Assembly: GCA_037783545.1 (NCBI GenBank) | Contig: JBBELK010000397.1 | Location: 992,001 to 1,056,000, forward strand | Source of the DNA: Henricia sp. BOLD:AAB3569 | Lineage: Eukaryota > Echinodermata > Asteroidea > Spinulosida > Echinasteridae | DNA: 64,000 bases | Direction of reading: 5' to 3' | In this document: positions 1-12,929 of the stretch, one piece after another | How positions within the stretch are numbered: position 1 is the first letter of the stretch | Layout: every line of letters starts with the position of its first letter | Program-made: the position numbers and the translations under genes | The notes under the pieces: model-generated | Told to the model about the DNA's origin: nothing | Database searches by the model: none | What the model saw: only the letters and a program-made list of their open reading frames with translations

Positions 1-274
1 GCGGTCCTTTGGACGGCCGTTGACCCACCCCTGTTTGTGACGGGAATTTGCCCAAAGTGTGGTCTAAATGCCGGCAAATTTGGAGGTCAAGGAATTTCCC
101 GACAAACTTCAAATTGTGCATGCTCCAAACTCTCTACGTTGCACACTCGTCATAAAAAATTGACAGACTTTCGCCGGGAAATTGCCGATAAATTTCAGGA
201 TGTAGGGAAAACTTCCTGCATACTCCGAAGACCGTGGCTGTCTGTGCGCGTGAGCGGTCCTTTGGACGGCCGTT

Positions 275-527
275 GACCCACCCCTGTTTGTGACGGGAAT
301 TTGCCCAAAGTGTGGTCTAAATGCCGGCAAATTTGGAGGTCAAGGAATTTCCCGACAAACTTCAAATTTTGCATGCTCCAAACTCTCTATGTTCCACACT
401 CGTCATAAAAAATTGACAGACTTTCGCCGGGAAATTGCCGATAAATTTCAGGATGTAGGGAAAACTTCCTGCATACTCCGAAGACCGTGGCTGTCTGTGC
501 GCGTGAGCGGTCCTTTGGACGGCCGTT
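275..527 (+). repeat. Reference 253-bp satellite monomer
   Basis: This monomer is described in the phase that starts GACCCACCCC and ends GGACGGCCGTT. I counted A 64, C 62, G 60 and T 67 (48% GC). There are 15 CpG against 14.7 expected, so CpG is not depleted. Landmarks in monomer coordinates are: palindrome TGCCGGCA near 49-56; variable AT-rich zone 77-97; palindrome GCATGC near 97-102; target site ACACTCGTCAT at 122-132; variable A-run 132-138; variable bases 199 (A or C) and 206 (G, A or T); palindrome ACGGCCGT at 245-252. An 8-bp inverted repeat, AATTTGCC/GGCAAATT, flanks 20 bp (window 298-305 and 326-333). Strand is by convention; no transcription unit is evident. Confidence 0.95.
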
Positions 528-3500
528 GACCCACCCCTGTTTGTGACGGGAATTTGCCCAAAGTGTGGTCTAAATGCCGGCAAATTTGGAGGTCAAGGAA
601 TTTCCCGACAAACTTCAAATTTTGCATGCTCCAAACTCTCTATGTTCCACACTCGTCATAAAAAATTGACAGACTTTCGCCGGGAAATTGCCGATAAATT
701 TCAGGATGTAGGGAAAACTTCCTGCATACTCCGAAGACCGTGGCTGTCTGTGCGCGTGAGCGGTCCTTTGGACGGCCGTTGACCCACCCCTGTTTGTGAC
801 GGGAATTTGCCCAAAGTGTGGTCTAAATGCCGGCAAATTTGGAGGTCAAGGAATTTCCCGACAAACTTGAAATTTTGCATGCTCCAAACTCTCTATGTTC
901 CACACTCGTCATCAAAAATTGACAGACTTTCGCCGGGAAATTGCCGATAAATTTCAGGATGTAGGGAAAACTTCCTGCCTACTCCGAAGACCGTGGCTGT
1001 CTGTGCGCGTGAGCGGTCCTTTGGACGGCCGTTGACCCACCCCTGTTTGTGATGGGAATTTGCCCAAAGTGTGGTCTAAATGCCGGCAAATTTGGAGGTC
1101 AAGGAATTTCCCGACAAACTTCAAATTTTGCATGCTCCAAACTCTCTATGTTCCACACTCGTCATAAAAAATTGACAGACTTTCGCCGGGAAATTGCCGA
1201 TAAATTTCAGGATGTAGGGAAAACTTCCTGCATACTCCGAAGACCGTGGCTGTCTGTGCGCGTGAGCGGTCCTTTGGACGGCCGTTGACCCACCCCTGTT
1301 TGTGACGGGAATTTGCCCAAAGTGTGGTCTAAATGCCGGCAAATTTGGAGGTCAAGGAATTTCCCGACAAACTTGAAATTTTGCATGCTCCAAACTCTCT
1401 ATGTTCCACACTCGTCATCAAAAATTGACAGACTTTCGCCGGGAAATTGCTGATAAATTTCAGGATGTAGGGAAAACTTCCTGCCTACTCCGAAGACCGT
1501 GGCTGTCTGTGCGCGTGAGCGGTCCTTTGGACGGCCGTTGACCCACCCCTGTTTGTGATGGGAATTTGCCCAAAGTGTGGTCTAAATGCCGGCAAATTTG
1601 GAGGTCAAGAAATTTCCCGACAAACTTCAAATTTTGCATGCTCCAAACTCTCTATGTTCCACACTCGTCATAAAAAATTGACAGACTTTCGCCGGGAAAT
1701 TGCCGATAAATTTCAGGATGTAGGGAAAACTTCCTGCATACTCCGAAGACCGTGGCTGTCTGTGCGCGTGAGCGGTCCTTTGGACGGCCGTTGACCCACC
1801 CCTGTTTGTGACGGGAATTTGCCCAAAGTGTGGTCTAAATGCCGGCAAATTTGGAGGTCAAGGAATTTCCCGACAAACTTCAAATTTTGCATGCTCCAAA
1901 CTCTCTATGTTCCACACTCGTCATAAAAAATTGACAGACTTTCGCCGGGAAATTGCCGATAAATTTCAGGATGTAGGGAAAACTTCCTGCATACTCCGAA
2001 GACCGTGGCTGTCTGTGCGCGTGAGCGGTCCTTTGGACGGCCATTGACCCACCCCTGTTTGTGACGGGAATTTGCCCAAAGTGTGGTCTAAATGCCGGCA
2101 AATTTGGAGGTCAAGGAATTTCCCGACAAACTTGAAATTTTGCATGCTCCAAACTCTCTATGTTCCACACTCGTCATAAAAAATTGACAGACTTTCGCCC
2201 GGAAATTGCCAATAAATTTCAGGATGTAGGGAAAACTTCCTGCATACTCCGAAGACCGTGGCTGTCTGTGCGCGTGAGCGGTCCTTTGGACGGCCGTTGA
2301 CCCACCCCTGTTTGTGACGGGAATTTGCCCAAAGTGTGGTCTAAATGCCGGCAAATTTGGAGGTCAAGGAATTTCCCGACAAACTTCAAATTGTGCATGC
2401 TCCAAACTCTCTACGTTGCACACTCGTCATAAAAAATTGACAGACTTTCGCCGGGAAATTGCCGATAAATTTCAGGATGTAGGGAAAACTTCCTGCATAC
2501 TCCGAAGACCGTGGCTGTCTGTGCGCGTGAGCGGTCCTTTGGACGGCCGTTGACCCACCCCTGTTTGTGACGGGAATTTGCCCAAAGTGTGGTCTAAATG
2601 CCGGCAAATTTGGAGGTCAAGGAATTTCCCGACAAACTTCAAATTTTGCATGCTCCAAACTCTCTATGTTCCACACTCGTCATAAAAAATTGACAGACTT
2701 TCGCCGGGAAATTGCCGATAAATTTCAGGATGTAGGGAAAACTTCCTGCATACTCCGAAGACCGTGGCTGTCTGTGCGCGTGAGCGGTCCTTTGGACGGC
2801 CGTTGACCCACCCCTGTTTGTGACGGGAATTTGCCCAAAGTGTGGTCTAAATGCCGGCAAATTTGGAGGTCAAGGAATTTCCCGACAAACTTGAAATTTT
2901 GCATGCTCCAAACTCTCTATGTTCCACACTCGTCATCAAAAATTGACAGACTTTCGCCGGGAAATTGCCGATAAATTTCAGGATGTAGGGAAAACTTCCT
3001 GCCTACTCCGAAGACCGTGGCTGTCTGTGCGCGTGAGCGGTCCTTTGGACGGCCGTTGACCCACCCCTGTTTGTGACGGGAATTTGCCCAAAGTGTGGTC
3101 TAAATGCCGGCAAATTTGGAGGTCAAGGAATTTCCCGACAAACTTCAAATTTTGCATGCTCCAAACTCTCTATGTTCCACACTCGTCATAAAAAAATTGA
3201 CAGACTTTCGCCGGGAAATTGCCGATAAATTTCAGGATGTAGGGAAAACTTCCTGCATACTCCGAAGACCGTGGCTGTCTGTGCGCGTGAGCGGTCCTTT
3301 GGACGGCCGTTGACCCACCCCTGTTTGTGACGGGGAATTTGCCCAAAGTGTGGTCTAAATGCCGGCAAATTTGGAGGTCAAGGAATTTCCCGACAAACTT
3401 CAAATTTTGCATGCTCCAAACTCTCTATGTTCCACACTCGTCATAAACAATTGACAGACTTTCGCCGGGAAATTGCCGATAAATTTCAGGATGTAGGGAA

Positions 3501-3565
3501 AACTTCCTGCATACTCCGAAGACCGTGGCTGTCTGTGCGCGTGAGCGGTCCTTTGGACGGCCGTT

Positions 3566-5589
3566 GACCCACCCCTGTTTGTGACGGGAATTTGCCCAAA
3601 GTGTGGTCTAAATGCCGGCAAATTTGGAGGTCAAGGAATTTCCCGACAAACTTGAAATTTTGCATGCTCCAAACTCTCTATGTTCCACACTCGTCATCAA
3701 AAATTGACAGACTTTCGCCCGGAAATTGCCAATAAATTTCAGGATGTAGGGAAAACTTCCTGCATACTCCGAAGACCGTGGCTGTCTGTGCGCGTGAGCG
3801 GTCCTTTGGACGGCCGTTGACCCACCCCTGTTTGTGACGGGAATTTGCCCAAAGTGTGGTCTAAATGCCGGCAAATTTGGAGGTCAAGGAATTTCCCGAC
3901 AAACTTCAAATTGTGCATGCTCCAAACTCTCTACGTTGCATACTCGTCATAAAAAATTGACAGACTTTCGCCGGGAAATTGCCGATAAATTTCAGGATGT
4001 AGGGAAAACTTCCTGCATACTCCGAAGACCGTGGCTGTCTGTGCGCGTGAGCGGTCCTTTGGACGGCCGTTGACCCACCCCTGTTTGTGACGGGAATTTG
4101 CCCAAAGTGTGGTCTAAATGCCGGCAAATTTGGAGGTCAAGGAATTTCCCGACAAACTTCAAATTTTGCATGCTCCAAACTCTCTATGTTCCACACTCGT
4201 CATAAAAAATTGACAGACTTTCGCCGGGAAATTGCCGATAAATTTCAGGATGTAGGGAAAACTTCCTGCATACTCCGAAGACCGTGGCTGTCTGTGCGCG
4301 TGAGCGGTCCTTTGGACGGCCGTTGACCCACCCCTGTTTGTGACGGGAATTTGCCCAAAGTGTGGTCTAAATGCCGGCAAATTTGGAGGTCAAGGAATTT
4401 CCCGACAAACTTCAAATTTTGCATGCTCCAAACTCTCTATGTTCCACACTCGTCATAAAAAATTGACAGACTTTCGCCGGGAAATTGCCGATAAATTTCA
4501 GGATGTAGGGAAAACTTCCTGCATACTCCGAAGACCGTGGCTGTCTGTGCGCGTGAGCGGTCCTTTGGACGGCCGTTGACCCACCCCTGTTTGTGACGGG
4601 AATTTGCCCAAAGTGTGGTCTAAATGCCGGCAAATTTGGAGGTCAAGGAATTTCCCGACAAACTTGAAATTTTGCATGCTCCAAACTCTCTATGTTCCAC
4701 ACTCGTCATCAAAAATTGACAGACTTTCGCCCGGAAATTGCCAATAAATTTCAGGATGTAGGGAAAACTTCCTGCATACTCCGAAGACCGTGGCTGTCTG
4801 TGCGCGTGAGCGGTCCTTTGGACGGCCGTTGACCCACCCCTGTTTGTGACGGGAATTTGCCCAAAGTGTGGTCTAAATGCCGGCAAATTTGGAGGTCAAG
4901 GAATTTCCCGACAAACTTCAAATTGTGCATGCTCCAAACTCTCTACGTTGCACACTCGTCATAAAAAATTGACAGACTTTCGCCGGGAAATTGCCGATAA
5001 ATTTCAGGATGTAGGGAAAACTTCCTGCATACTCCGAAGACCGTGGCTGTCTGTGCGCGTGAGCGGTCCTTTGGACGGCCGTTGACCCACCCCTGTTTGT
5101 GACGGGAATTTGCCCAAAGTGTGGTCTAAATGCCGGCAAATTTGGAGGTCAAGGAATTTCCCGACAAACTTCAAATTTTGCATGCTCCAAACTCTCTATG
5201 TTCCACACTCGTCATAAAAAATTGACAGACTTTCGCCGGGAAATTGCCGATAAATTTCAGGATGTAGGGAAAACTTCCTGCATACTCCGAAGACCGTGGC
5301 TGTCTGTGCGCGTGAGCGGTCCTTTGGACGGCCGTTGACCCACCCCTGTTTGTGACGGGAATTTGCCCAAAGTGTGGTCTAAATGCCGGCAAATTTGGAG
5401 GTCAAGGAATTTCCCGACAAACTTGAAATTTTGCATGCTCCAAACTCTCTATGTTCCACACTCGTCATCAAAAATTGACAGACTTTCGCCGGGAAATTGC
5501 CGATAAATTTCAGGATGTAGGGAAAACTTCCTGCCTACTCCGAAGACCGTGGCTGTCTGTGCGCGTGAGCGGTCCTTTGGACGGCCGTT
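3566..5589. repeat. Higher-order repeat: two 4-monomer units of 1012 bp
   Basis: Units 3566-4577 and 4578-5589 both open with the same diagnostic pair. The first monomer has CGCCCGGAAATTGCCAATAA. The second has AATTGTGCATGC and CTACGTTGCA. The pair also occurs at 2046-2551 and 8628-9132, and its second member opens the window at 22-274. Its spacing varies (6, 4 and 16 monomers), so the pair moves as a linked block but is not in one fixed higher-order period. The 8628 copy has lost one G near 8860, so that monomer is 252 bp. Confidence 0.8.
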
Positions 5590-6349
5590 GACCCACCCCT
5601 GTTTGTGACGGGAATTTGCCCAAAGTGTGGTCTAAATGCCGGCAAATTTGGAGGTCAAGGAATTTCCCGACAAACTTCAAATTTTGCATGCTCCAAACTC
5701 TCTATGTTCCACACTCGTCATAAAAAAATTGACAGACTTTCGCCGGGAAATTGCCGATAAATTTCAGGATGTAGGGAAAACTTCCTGCATACTCCGAAGA
5801 CCGTGGCTGTCTGTGCGCGTGAGCGGTCCTTTGGACGGCCGTTGACCCACCCCTGTTTGTGACGGGAATTTGCCCAAAGTGTGGTCTAAATGCCGGCAAA
5901 TTTGGAGGTCAAGGAATTTCCCGAAAAACTTGAAATTTTGCATGCTCCAAACTCTCTATGTTCCACACTCGTCATAAAAAATTGACAGACTTTCGCCGGG
6001 AAATTGCCGATAAATTTCAGGATGTAGGGAAAACTTCCTGCATACTCCGAAGACCGTGGCTGTCTGTGCGCGTGAGCGGTCCTTTGGACGGCCGTTGACC
6101 CACCCCTGTTTGTGACGGGAATTTGCCCAAAGTGTGGTCTAAATGCCGGCAAATTTGGAGGTCAAGGAATTTCCCGACAAACTTGAAATTTTGCATGCTC
6201 CAAACTCTCTATGTTCCACACTCGTCATCAAAAATTGACAGACTTTCGCCGGGAAATTGCCGATAAATTTCAGGATGTAGGGAAAACTTCCTGCCTACTC
6301 CGAAGACCGTGGCTGTCTGTGCGCGTGAGCGGTCCTTTGGACGGCCGTT

Positions 6350-7361
6350 GACCCACCCCTGTTTGTGATGGGAATTTGCCCAAAGTGTGGTCTAAATGCC
6401 GGCAAATTTGGAGGTCAAGGAATTTCCCGACAAACTTCAAATTTTGCATGCTCCAAACTCTCTATGTTCCACACTCGTCATAAAAAATTGACAGACTTTC
6501 GCCGGGAAATTGCCGATAAATTTCAGGATGTAGGGAAAACTTCCTGCATACTCCGAAGACCGTGGCTATCTGTGCGCGTGAGCGGTCCTTTGGACGGCCG
6601 TTGACCCACCCCTGTTTGTGACGGGAATTTGCCCAAAGTGTGGTCTAAATGCCGGCAAATTTGGAGGTCAAGGAATTTCCCGACAAACTTGAAATTTTGC
6701 ATGCTCCAAACTCTCTATGTTCCACACTCGTCATCAAAAATTGACAGACTTTCGCCGGGAAATTGCTGATAAATTTCAGGATGTAGGGAAAACTTCCTGC
6801 CTACTCCGAAGACCGTGGCTGTCTGTGCGCGTGAACGGTCCTTTGGACGGCCGTTGACCCATCCCTGTTTGTGATGGGAATTTGCCCAAAGTGTGGTCTA
6901 AATGCCGGCAAATTTGGAGGTCAAGGAATTTCCCGACAAACTTCAAATTTTGCATGCTCCAAACTCTCTATGTTCCACACTCGTCATACAAAATTGACAG
7001 ACTTTCGCCGGGAAATTGCCGATAAATTTCAGGATGTAGGGAAAACTTCCTGCATACTCCGAAGACCGTGGCTGTCTGTGCGCGTGAGCGGTCCTTTGGA
7101 CGGCCGTTGACCCACCCCTGTTTGTGACGGGAATTTGCCCAAAGTGTGGTCTAAATGCCGGCAAATTTGGAGGTCAAGGAATTTCCCGACAAACTTCAAA
7201 TTTTGCATGCTCCAAACTCTCTATGTTCCACACTCGTCATCAAAAATTGACAGACTTTCGCCGGGAAATTGCCGATAAATTTCAGGATGTAGGGAAAACT
7301 TCCTGCATACTCCGAAGACCGTGGCTGTCTGTGCGCGTGAGCGGTCCTTTGGACGGCCGTT
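6350..7361. repeat. Four-monomer block, left member of a 5568-bp-spaced duplication
   Basis: The block carries private variants GTGATGGGAATTT, GTGAACGGTCC (near 6831) and CATACAAAATTG (near 6986). The same variants, in the same order, are at 11918-12929, exactly 5568 bp further on (22 monomers plus two single-base insertions). The next marker, GGTATTTCC, is 5821 bp apart (7432 and 13253), so one monomer was gained or lost between the blocks after duplication. Confidence 0.75.
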
Positions 7362-10300
7362 GACCCACCCCTGTTTGTGACGGGAATTTGCCCAAAGTGT
7401 GGTCTAAATGCCGGCAAATTTGGAGGTCAAGGTATTTCCCGACAAACTTGAAATTTTGCATGCTCCAAACTCTCTATGTTCCACACTCGTCATCAAAAAT
7501 TGACAGACTTTCGCCGGGAAATTGCCGATAAATTTCAGGATGTAGGGAAAACTTCCTGCCTACTCCGAAGACCGTGGCTGTCTGTGCGCGTGAGCGGTCC
7601 TTTGGACGGCCGTTGACCCACCCCTGTTTGTGACGGGAATTTGCCCAAAGTGTGGTCTAAATGCCGGCAAATTTGGAGGTCAAGGAATTTCCCGACAAAC
7701 TTCAAATTTTGCATGCTCCAAACTCTCTATGTTCCACACTCGTCATAAAAAAATTGACAGACTTTCGCCGGGAAATTGCCGATAAATTTCAGGATGTAGG
7801 GAAAACTTCCTGCATACTCCGAAGACCGTGGCTGTCTGTGCGCGTGAGCGGTCCTTTGGACGGCCGTTGACCCACCCCTGTTTGTGACGGGAATTTGCCC
7901 AAAGTGTGGTCTAAATGCCGGCAAATTTGGAGGTCAAGGAATTTCCCGACAAACTTGAAATTTTGCATGCTCCAAACTCTCTATGTTCCACACTCGTCAT
8001 CAAAAATTGACAGACTTTCGCCGGGAAATTGCTGATAAATTTCAGGATGTAGGGAAAACTTCCTGCCTACTCCGAAGACCGTGGCTGTCTGTGCGCGTGA
8101 GCGGTCCTTTGGACGGCCGTTGACCCACCCCTGTTTGTGATGGGAATTTGCCCAAAGTGTGGTCTAAATGCCGGCAAATTTGGAGGTCAAGGAATTTCCC
8201 GACAAACTTCAAATTTTGCATGCTCCAAACTCTCTATGTTCCACACTCGTCATAAAAAATTGACAGACTTTCGCCGGGAAATTGCCGAAAAATTTCAGGA
8301 TGTAGGGAAAACTTCCTGCATACTCCGAAGACCGTGGCTGTCTGTGCGCGTGAGCGGTCCTTTGGACGGCCGTTGACCCACCCCTGTTTGTGACGGGAAT
8401 TTGCCCAAAGTGTGGTCTAAATGCCGGCAAATTTGGAGGTCAAGGAATTTCCCGACAAACTTCAAATTTTGCATGCTCCAAACTCTCTATGTTCCACACT
8501 CGTCATAAAAAATTGACAGACTTTCGCCGGGAAATTGCCGATAAATTTCAGGATGTAGGGAAAACTTCCTGCATACTCCGAAGACCGTGGCTGTCTGTGC
8601 GCGTGAGCGGTCCTTTGGACGGCCGTTGACCCACCCCTGTTTGTGACGGGAATTTGCCCAAAGTGTGGTCTAAATGCCGGCAAATTTGGAGGTCAAGGAA
8701 TTTCCCGACAAACTTGAAATTTTGCATGCTCCAAACTCTCTATGTTCCACACTCGTCATCAAAAATTGACAGACTTTCGCCCGGAAATTGCCAATAAATT
8801 TCAGGATGTAGGGAAAACTTCCTGCATACTCCGAAGACCGTGGCTGTCTGTGCGCGTGAGCGTCCTTTGGACGGCCGTTGACCCACCCCTGTTTGTGACG
8901 GGAATTTGCCCAAAGTGTGGTCTAAATGCCGGCAAATTTGGAGGTCAAGGAATTTCCCGACAAACTTCAAATTGTGCATGCTCCAAACTCTCTACGTTGC
9001 ACACTCGTCATAAAAAATTGACAGACTTTCGCCGGGAAATTGCCGATAAATTTCAGGATGTAGGGAAAACTTCCTGCATACTCCGAAGACCGTGGCTGTC
9101 TGTGCGCGTGAGCGGTCCTTTGGACGGCCGTTGACCCACCCCTGTTTGTGACGGGAATTTGCCCAAAGTGTGGTCTAAATGCCGGCAAATTTGGAGGTCA
9201 AGGAATTTCCCGACAAACTTCAAATTTTGCATGCTCCAAACTCTCTATGTTCCACACTCGTCATAAAAAATTGACAGACTTTCGCCGGGAAATTGCCGAT
9301 AAATTTCAGGATGTAGGGAAAACTTCCTGCATACTCCGAAGACCGTGGCTGTCTGTGCGCGTGAGCGGTCCTTTGGACGGCCGTTGACCCACCCCTGTTT
9401 GTGACGGGAATTTGCCCAAAGTGTGGTCTAAATGCCGGCAAATTTGGAGGTCAAGGAATTTCCCGACAAACTTCAAATTTTGCATGCTCCAAACTCTCTA
9501 TGTTCCACACTCGTCATCAAAAATTGACAGACTTTCGCCGGGAAATTGCCGATAAATTTCAGGATGTAGGGAAAACTTCCTGCCTACTCCGAAGACCGTG
9601 GCTGTCTGTGCGCGTGAGCGGTCCTTTGGACGGCCGTTGACCCACCCCTGTTTGTGACGGGAATTTGCCCAAAGTGTGGTCTAAATGCCGGCAAATTTGG
9701 AGGTCAAGGAATTTCCCGACAAACTTCAAATTTTGCATGCTCCAAACTCTCTATGTTCCACACTCGTCATAAAAAAATTGACAGACTTTCGCCGGGAAAT
9801 TGCCGATAAATTTCAGGATGTAGGGAAAACTTCCTGCATACTCCGAAGACCGTGGCTGTCTGTGCGCGTGAGCGGTCCTTTGGACGGCCGTTGACCCACC
9901 CCTGTTTGTGACGGGAATTTGCCCAAAGTGTGGTCTAAATGCCGGCAAATTTGGAGGTCAAGGAATTTCCCGACAAACTTCAAATTTTGCATGCTCCAAA
10001 CTCTCTATGTTCCACACTCGTCATAAAAAATTGACAGACTTTCGCCGGGAAATTGCCGATAAATTTCAGGATGTAGGGAAAACTTCCTGCCTACTCCGAA
10101 GACCGTGGCTGTCTGTGCGCGTGAGCGGTCCTTTGGACGGCCGTTGACCCACCCCTGTTTGTGATGGGAATTTGCCCAAAGTGTGGTCTAAATGCCGGCA
10201 AATTTGGAGGTCAAGGAATTTCCCGACAAACTTCAAATTTTGCATGCTCCAAACTCTCTATGTTCCACACTCGTCATAAAAAATTGACAGACTTTCGCCG

Positions 10301-11917
10301 GGAAATTGCCGATAAATTTCAGGATGTAGGGAAAACTTCCTGCATACTCCGAAGACCGTGGCTGTCTGTGCGCGTGAGCGGTCCTTTGGACGGCCGTTGA
10401 CCCACCCCTGTTTGTGACGGGAATTTGCCCAAAGTGTGGTCTAAATGCCGGCAAATTTGGAGGTCAAGGAATTTCCCGACAAACTTGAAATTTTGCATGC
10501 TCCAAACTCTCTATGTTCCACACTCGTCATCAAAAATTGACAGACTTTCGCCGGGAAATTGCTGATAAATTTCAGGATGTAGGGAAAACTTCCTGCCTAC
10601 TCCGAAGACCGTGGCTGTCTGTGCGCGTGAGCGGTCCTTTGGACGGCCGTTGACCCACCCCTGTTTGTGATGGGAATTTGCCCAAAGTGTGGTCTAAATG
10701 CCGGCAAATTTGGAGGTCAAGGAATTTCCCGACAAACTTCAAATTTTGCATGCTCCAAACTCTCTATGTTCCACACTCGTCATAAAAAATTGACAGACTT
10801 TCGCCGGGAAATTGCCGATAAATTTCAGGATGTAGGGAAAACTTCCTGCATACTCCGAAGACCGTGGCTGTCTGTGCGCGTGAGCGGTCCTTTGGACGGC
10901 CGTTGACCCACCCCTGTTTGTGACGGGAATTTGCCCAAAGTGTGGTCTAAATGCCGGCAAATTTGGAGGTCAAGGAATTTCCCGACAAACTTGAAATTTT
11001 GCATGCTCCAAACTCTCTATGTTCCACACTCGTCATCAAAAATTGACAGACTTTCGCCGGGAAATTGCCGATAAATTTCAGGATGTAGGGAAAACTTCCT
11101 GCCTACTCCGAAGACCGTGGCTGTCTGTGCGCGTGAGCGGTCCTTTGGACGGCCGTTGACCCACCCCTGTTTGTGACGGGAATTTGCCCAAAGTGTGGTC
11201 TAAATGCCGGCAAATTTGGAGGTCAAGGAATTTCCCGACAAACTTCAAATTTTGCATGCTCCAAACTCTCTATGTTCCACACTCGTCATAAAAAAATTGA
11301 CAGACTTTCGCCGGGAAATTGCCGATAAATTTCAGGATGTAGGGAAAACTTCCTGCATACTCCGAAGACCGTGGCTGTCTGTGCGCGTGAGCGGTCCTTT
11401 GGACGGCCGTTGACCCACCCCTGTTTGTGACGGGAATTTGCCCAAAGTGTGGTCTAAATGCCGGCAAATTTGGAGGTCAAGGAATTTCCCGACAAACTTC
11501 AAATTTTGCATGCTCCAAACTCTCTATGTTCCACACTCGTCATAAAAAATTGACAGACTTTCGCCGGGAAATTGCCGATAAATTTCAGGATGTAGGGAAA
11601 ACTTCCTGCATACTCCGAAGACCGTGGCTGTCTGTGCGCGTGAGCGGTCCTTTGGACGGCCGTTGACCCACCCCTGTTTGTGACGGGAATTTGCCCAAAG
11701 TGTGGTCTAAATGCCGGCAAATTTGGAGGTCAAGGAATTTCCCGACAAACTTGAAATTTTGCATGCTCCAAACTCTCTATGTTCCACACTCGTCATCAAA
11801 AATTGACAGACTTTCGCCGGGAAATTGCCGATAAATTTCAGGATGTAGGGAAAACTTCCTGCCTACTCCGAAGACCGTGGCTGTCTGTGCGCGTGAGCGG
11901 TCCTTTGGACGGCCGTT

Positions 11918-12929
11918 GACCCACCCCTGTTTGTGATGGGAATTTGCCCAAAGTGTGGTCTAAATGCCGGCAAATTTGGAGGTCAAGGAATTTCCCGACA
12001 AACTTCAAATTTTGCATGCTCCAAACTCTCTATGTTCCACACTCGTCATAAAAAATTGACAGACTTTCGCCGGGAAATTGCCGATAAATTTCAGGATGTA
12101 GGGAAAACTTCCTGCATACTCCGAAGACCGTGGCTGTCTGTGCGCGTGAGCGGTCCTTTGGACGGCCGTTGACCCACCCCTGTTTGTGACGGGAATTTGC
12201 CCAAAGTGTGGTCTAAATGCCGGCAAATTTGGAGGTCAAGGAATTTCCCGACAAACTTGAAATTTTGCATGCTCCAAACTCTCTATGTTCCACACTCGTC
12301 ATCAAAAATTGACAGACTTTCGCCGGGAAATTGCTGATAAATTTCAGGATGTAGGGAAAACTTCCTGCCTACTCCGAAGACCGTGGCTGTCTGTGCGCGT
12401 GAACGGTCCTTTGGACGGCCGTTGACCCACCCCTGTTTGTGATGGGAATTTGCCCAAAGTGTGGTCTAAATGCCGGCAAATTTGGAGGTCAAGGAATTTC
12501 CCGACAAACTTCAAATTTTGCATGCTCCAAACTCTCTATGTTCCACACTCGTCATACAAAATTGACAGACTTTCGCCGGGAAATTGCCGATAAATTTCAG
12601 GATGTAGGGAAAACTTCCTGCATACTCCGAAGACCGTGGCTGTCTGTGCGCGTGAGCGGTCCTTTGGACGGCCGTTGACCCACCCCTGTTTGTGACGGGA
12701 ATTTGCCCAAAGTGTGGTCTAAATGCCGGCAAATTTGGAGGTCAAGGAATTTCCCGACAAACTTCAAATTTTGCATGCTCCAAACTCTCTATGTTCCACA
12801 CTCGTCATAAAAAATTGACAGACTTTCGCCGGGAAATTGCCGATAAATTTCAGGATGTAGGGAAAACTTCCTGCATACTCCGAAGACCGTGGCTGTCTGT
12901 GCGCGTGAGCGGTCCTTTGGACGGCCGTT
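11918..12929. repeat. Four-monomer block, right member of the 5568-bp-spaced duplication
   Basis: This is the partner of 6350-7361, with the shared variants GTGAACGG at 12399 and CATACAAAATTG near 12554. The flanking monomers 5337-5843 and 10905-11412 also line up at 5568 bp. The monomers that follow them, 5844 and 11412, differ: GAAAAACTTGAAA against GACAAACTTCAAA. Confidence 0.7.

Noticed and set aside
275..527. CENP-B box in the monomer
   Set aside because: I looked for the TTCG....A..CGGG pattern around each CGGG on the given strand. TTCGCCGGG is the nearest, but the spacing is wrong. Absence does not exclude a centromeric role.
290..529. 79-codon forward frame and 73-codon reverse frame in nearly every monomer, with a CPKCG stretch that looks like a zinc ribbon
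   Set aside because: The forward frame starts at GTG, recurs only because the DNA recurs, and shifts frame at each monomer since 253 leaves remainder 1 on division by 3. Variants such as AACTTGAAA put an in-frame stop in many monomers. There is a single CxxC and no partner pair. I treat them all as non-coding.
8742..9134. 130-codon forward frame spanning two monomers
   Set aside because: It arises from the one-base deletion near 8860 that joins two frames. The protein is the same monomer translation twice, with no support for coding.
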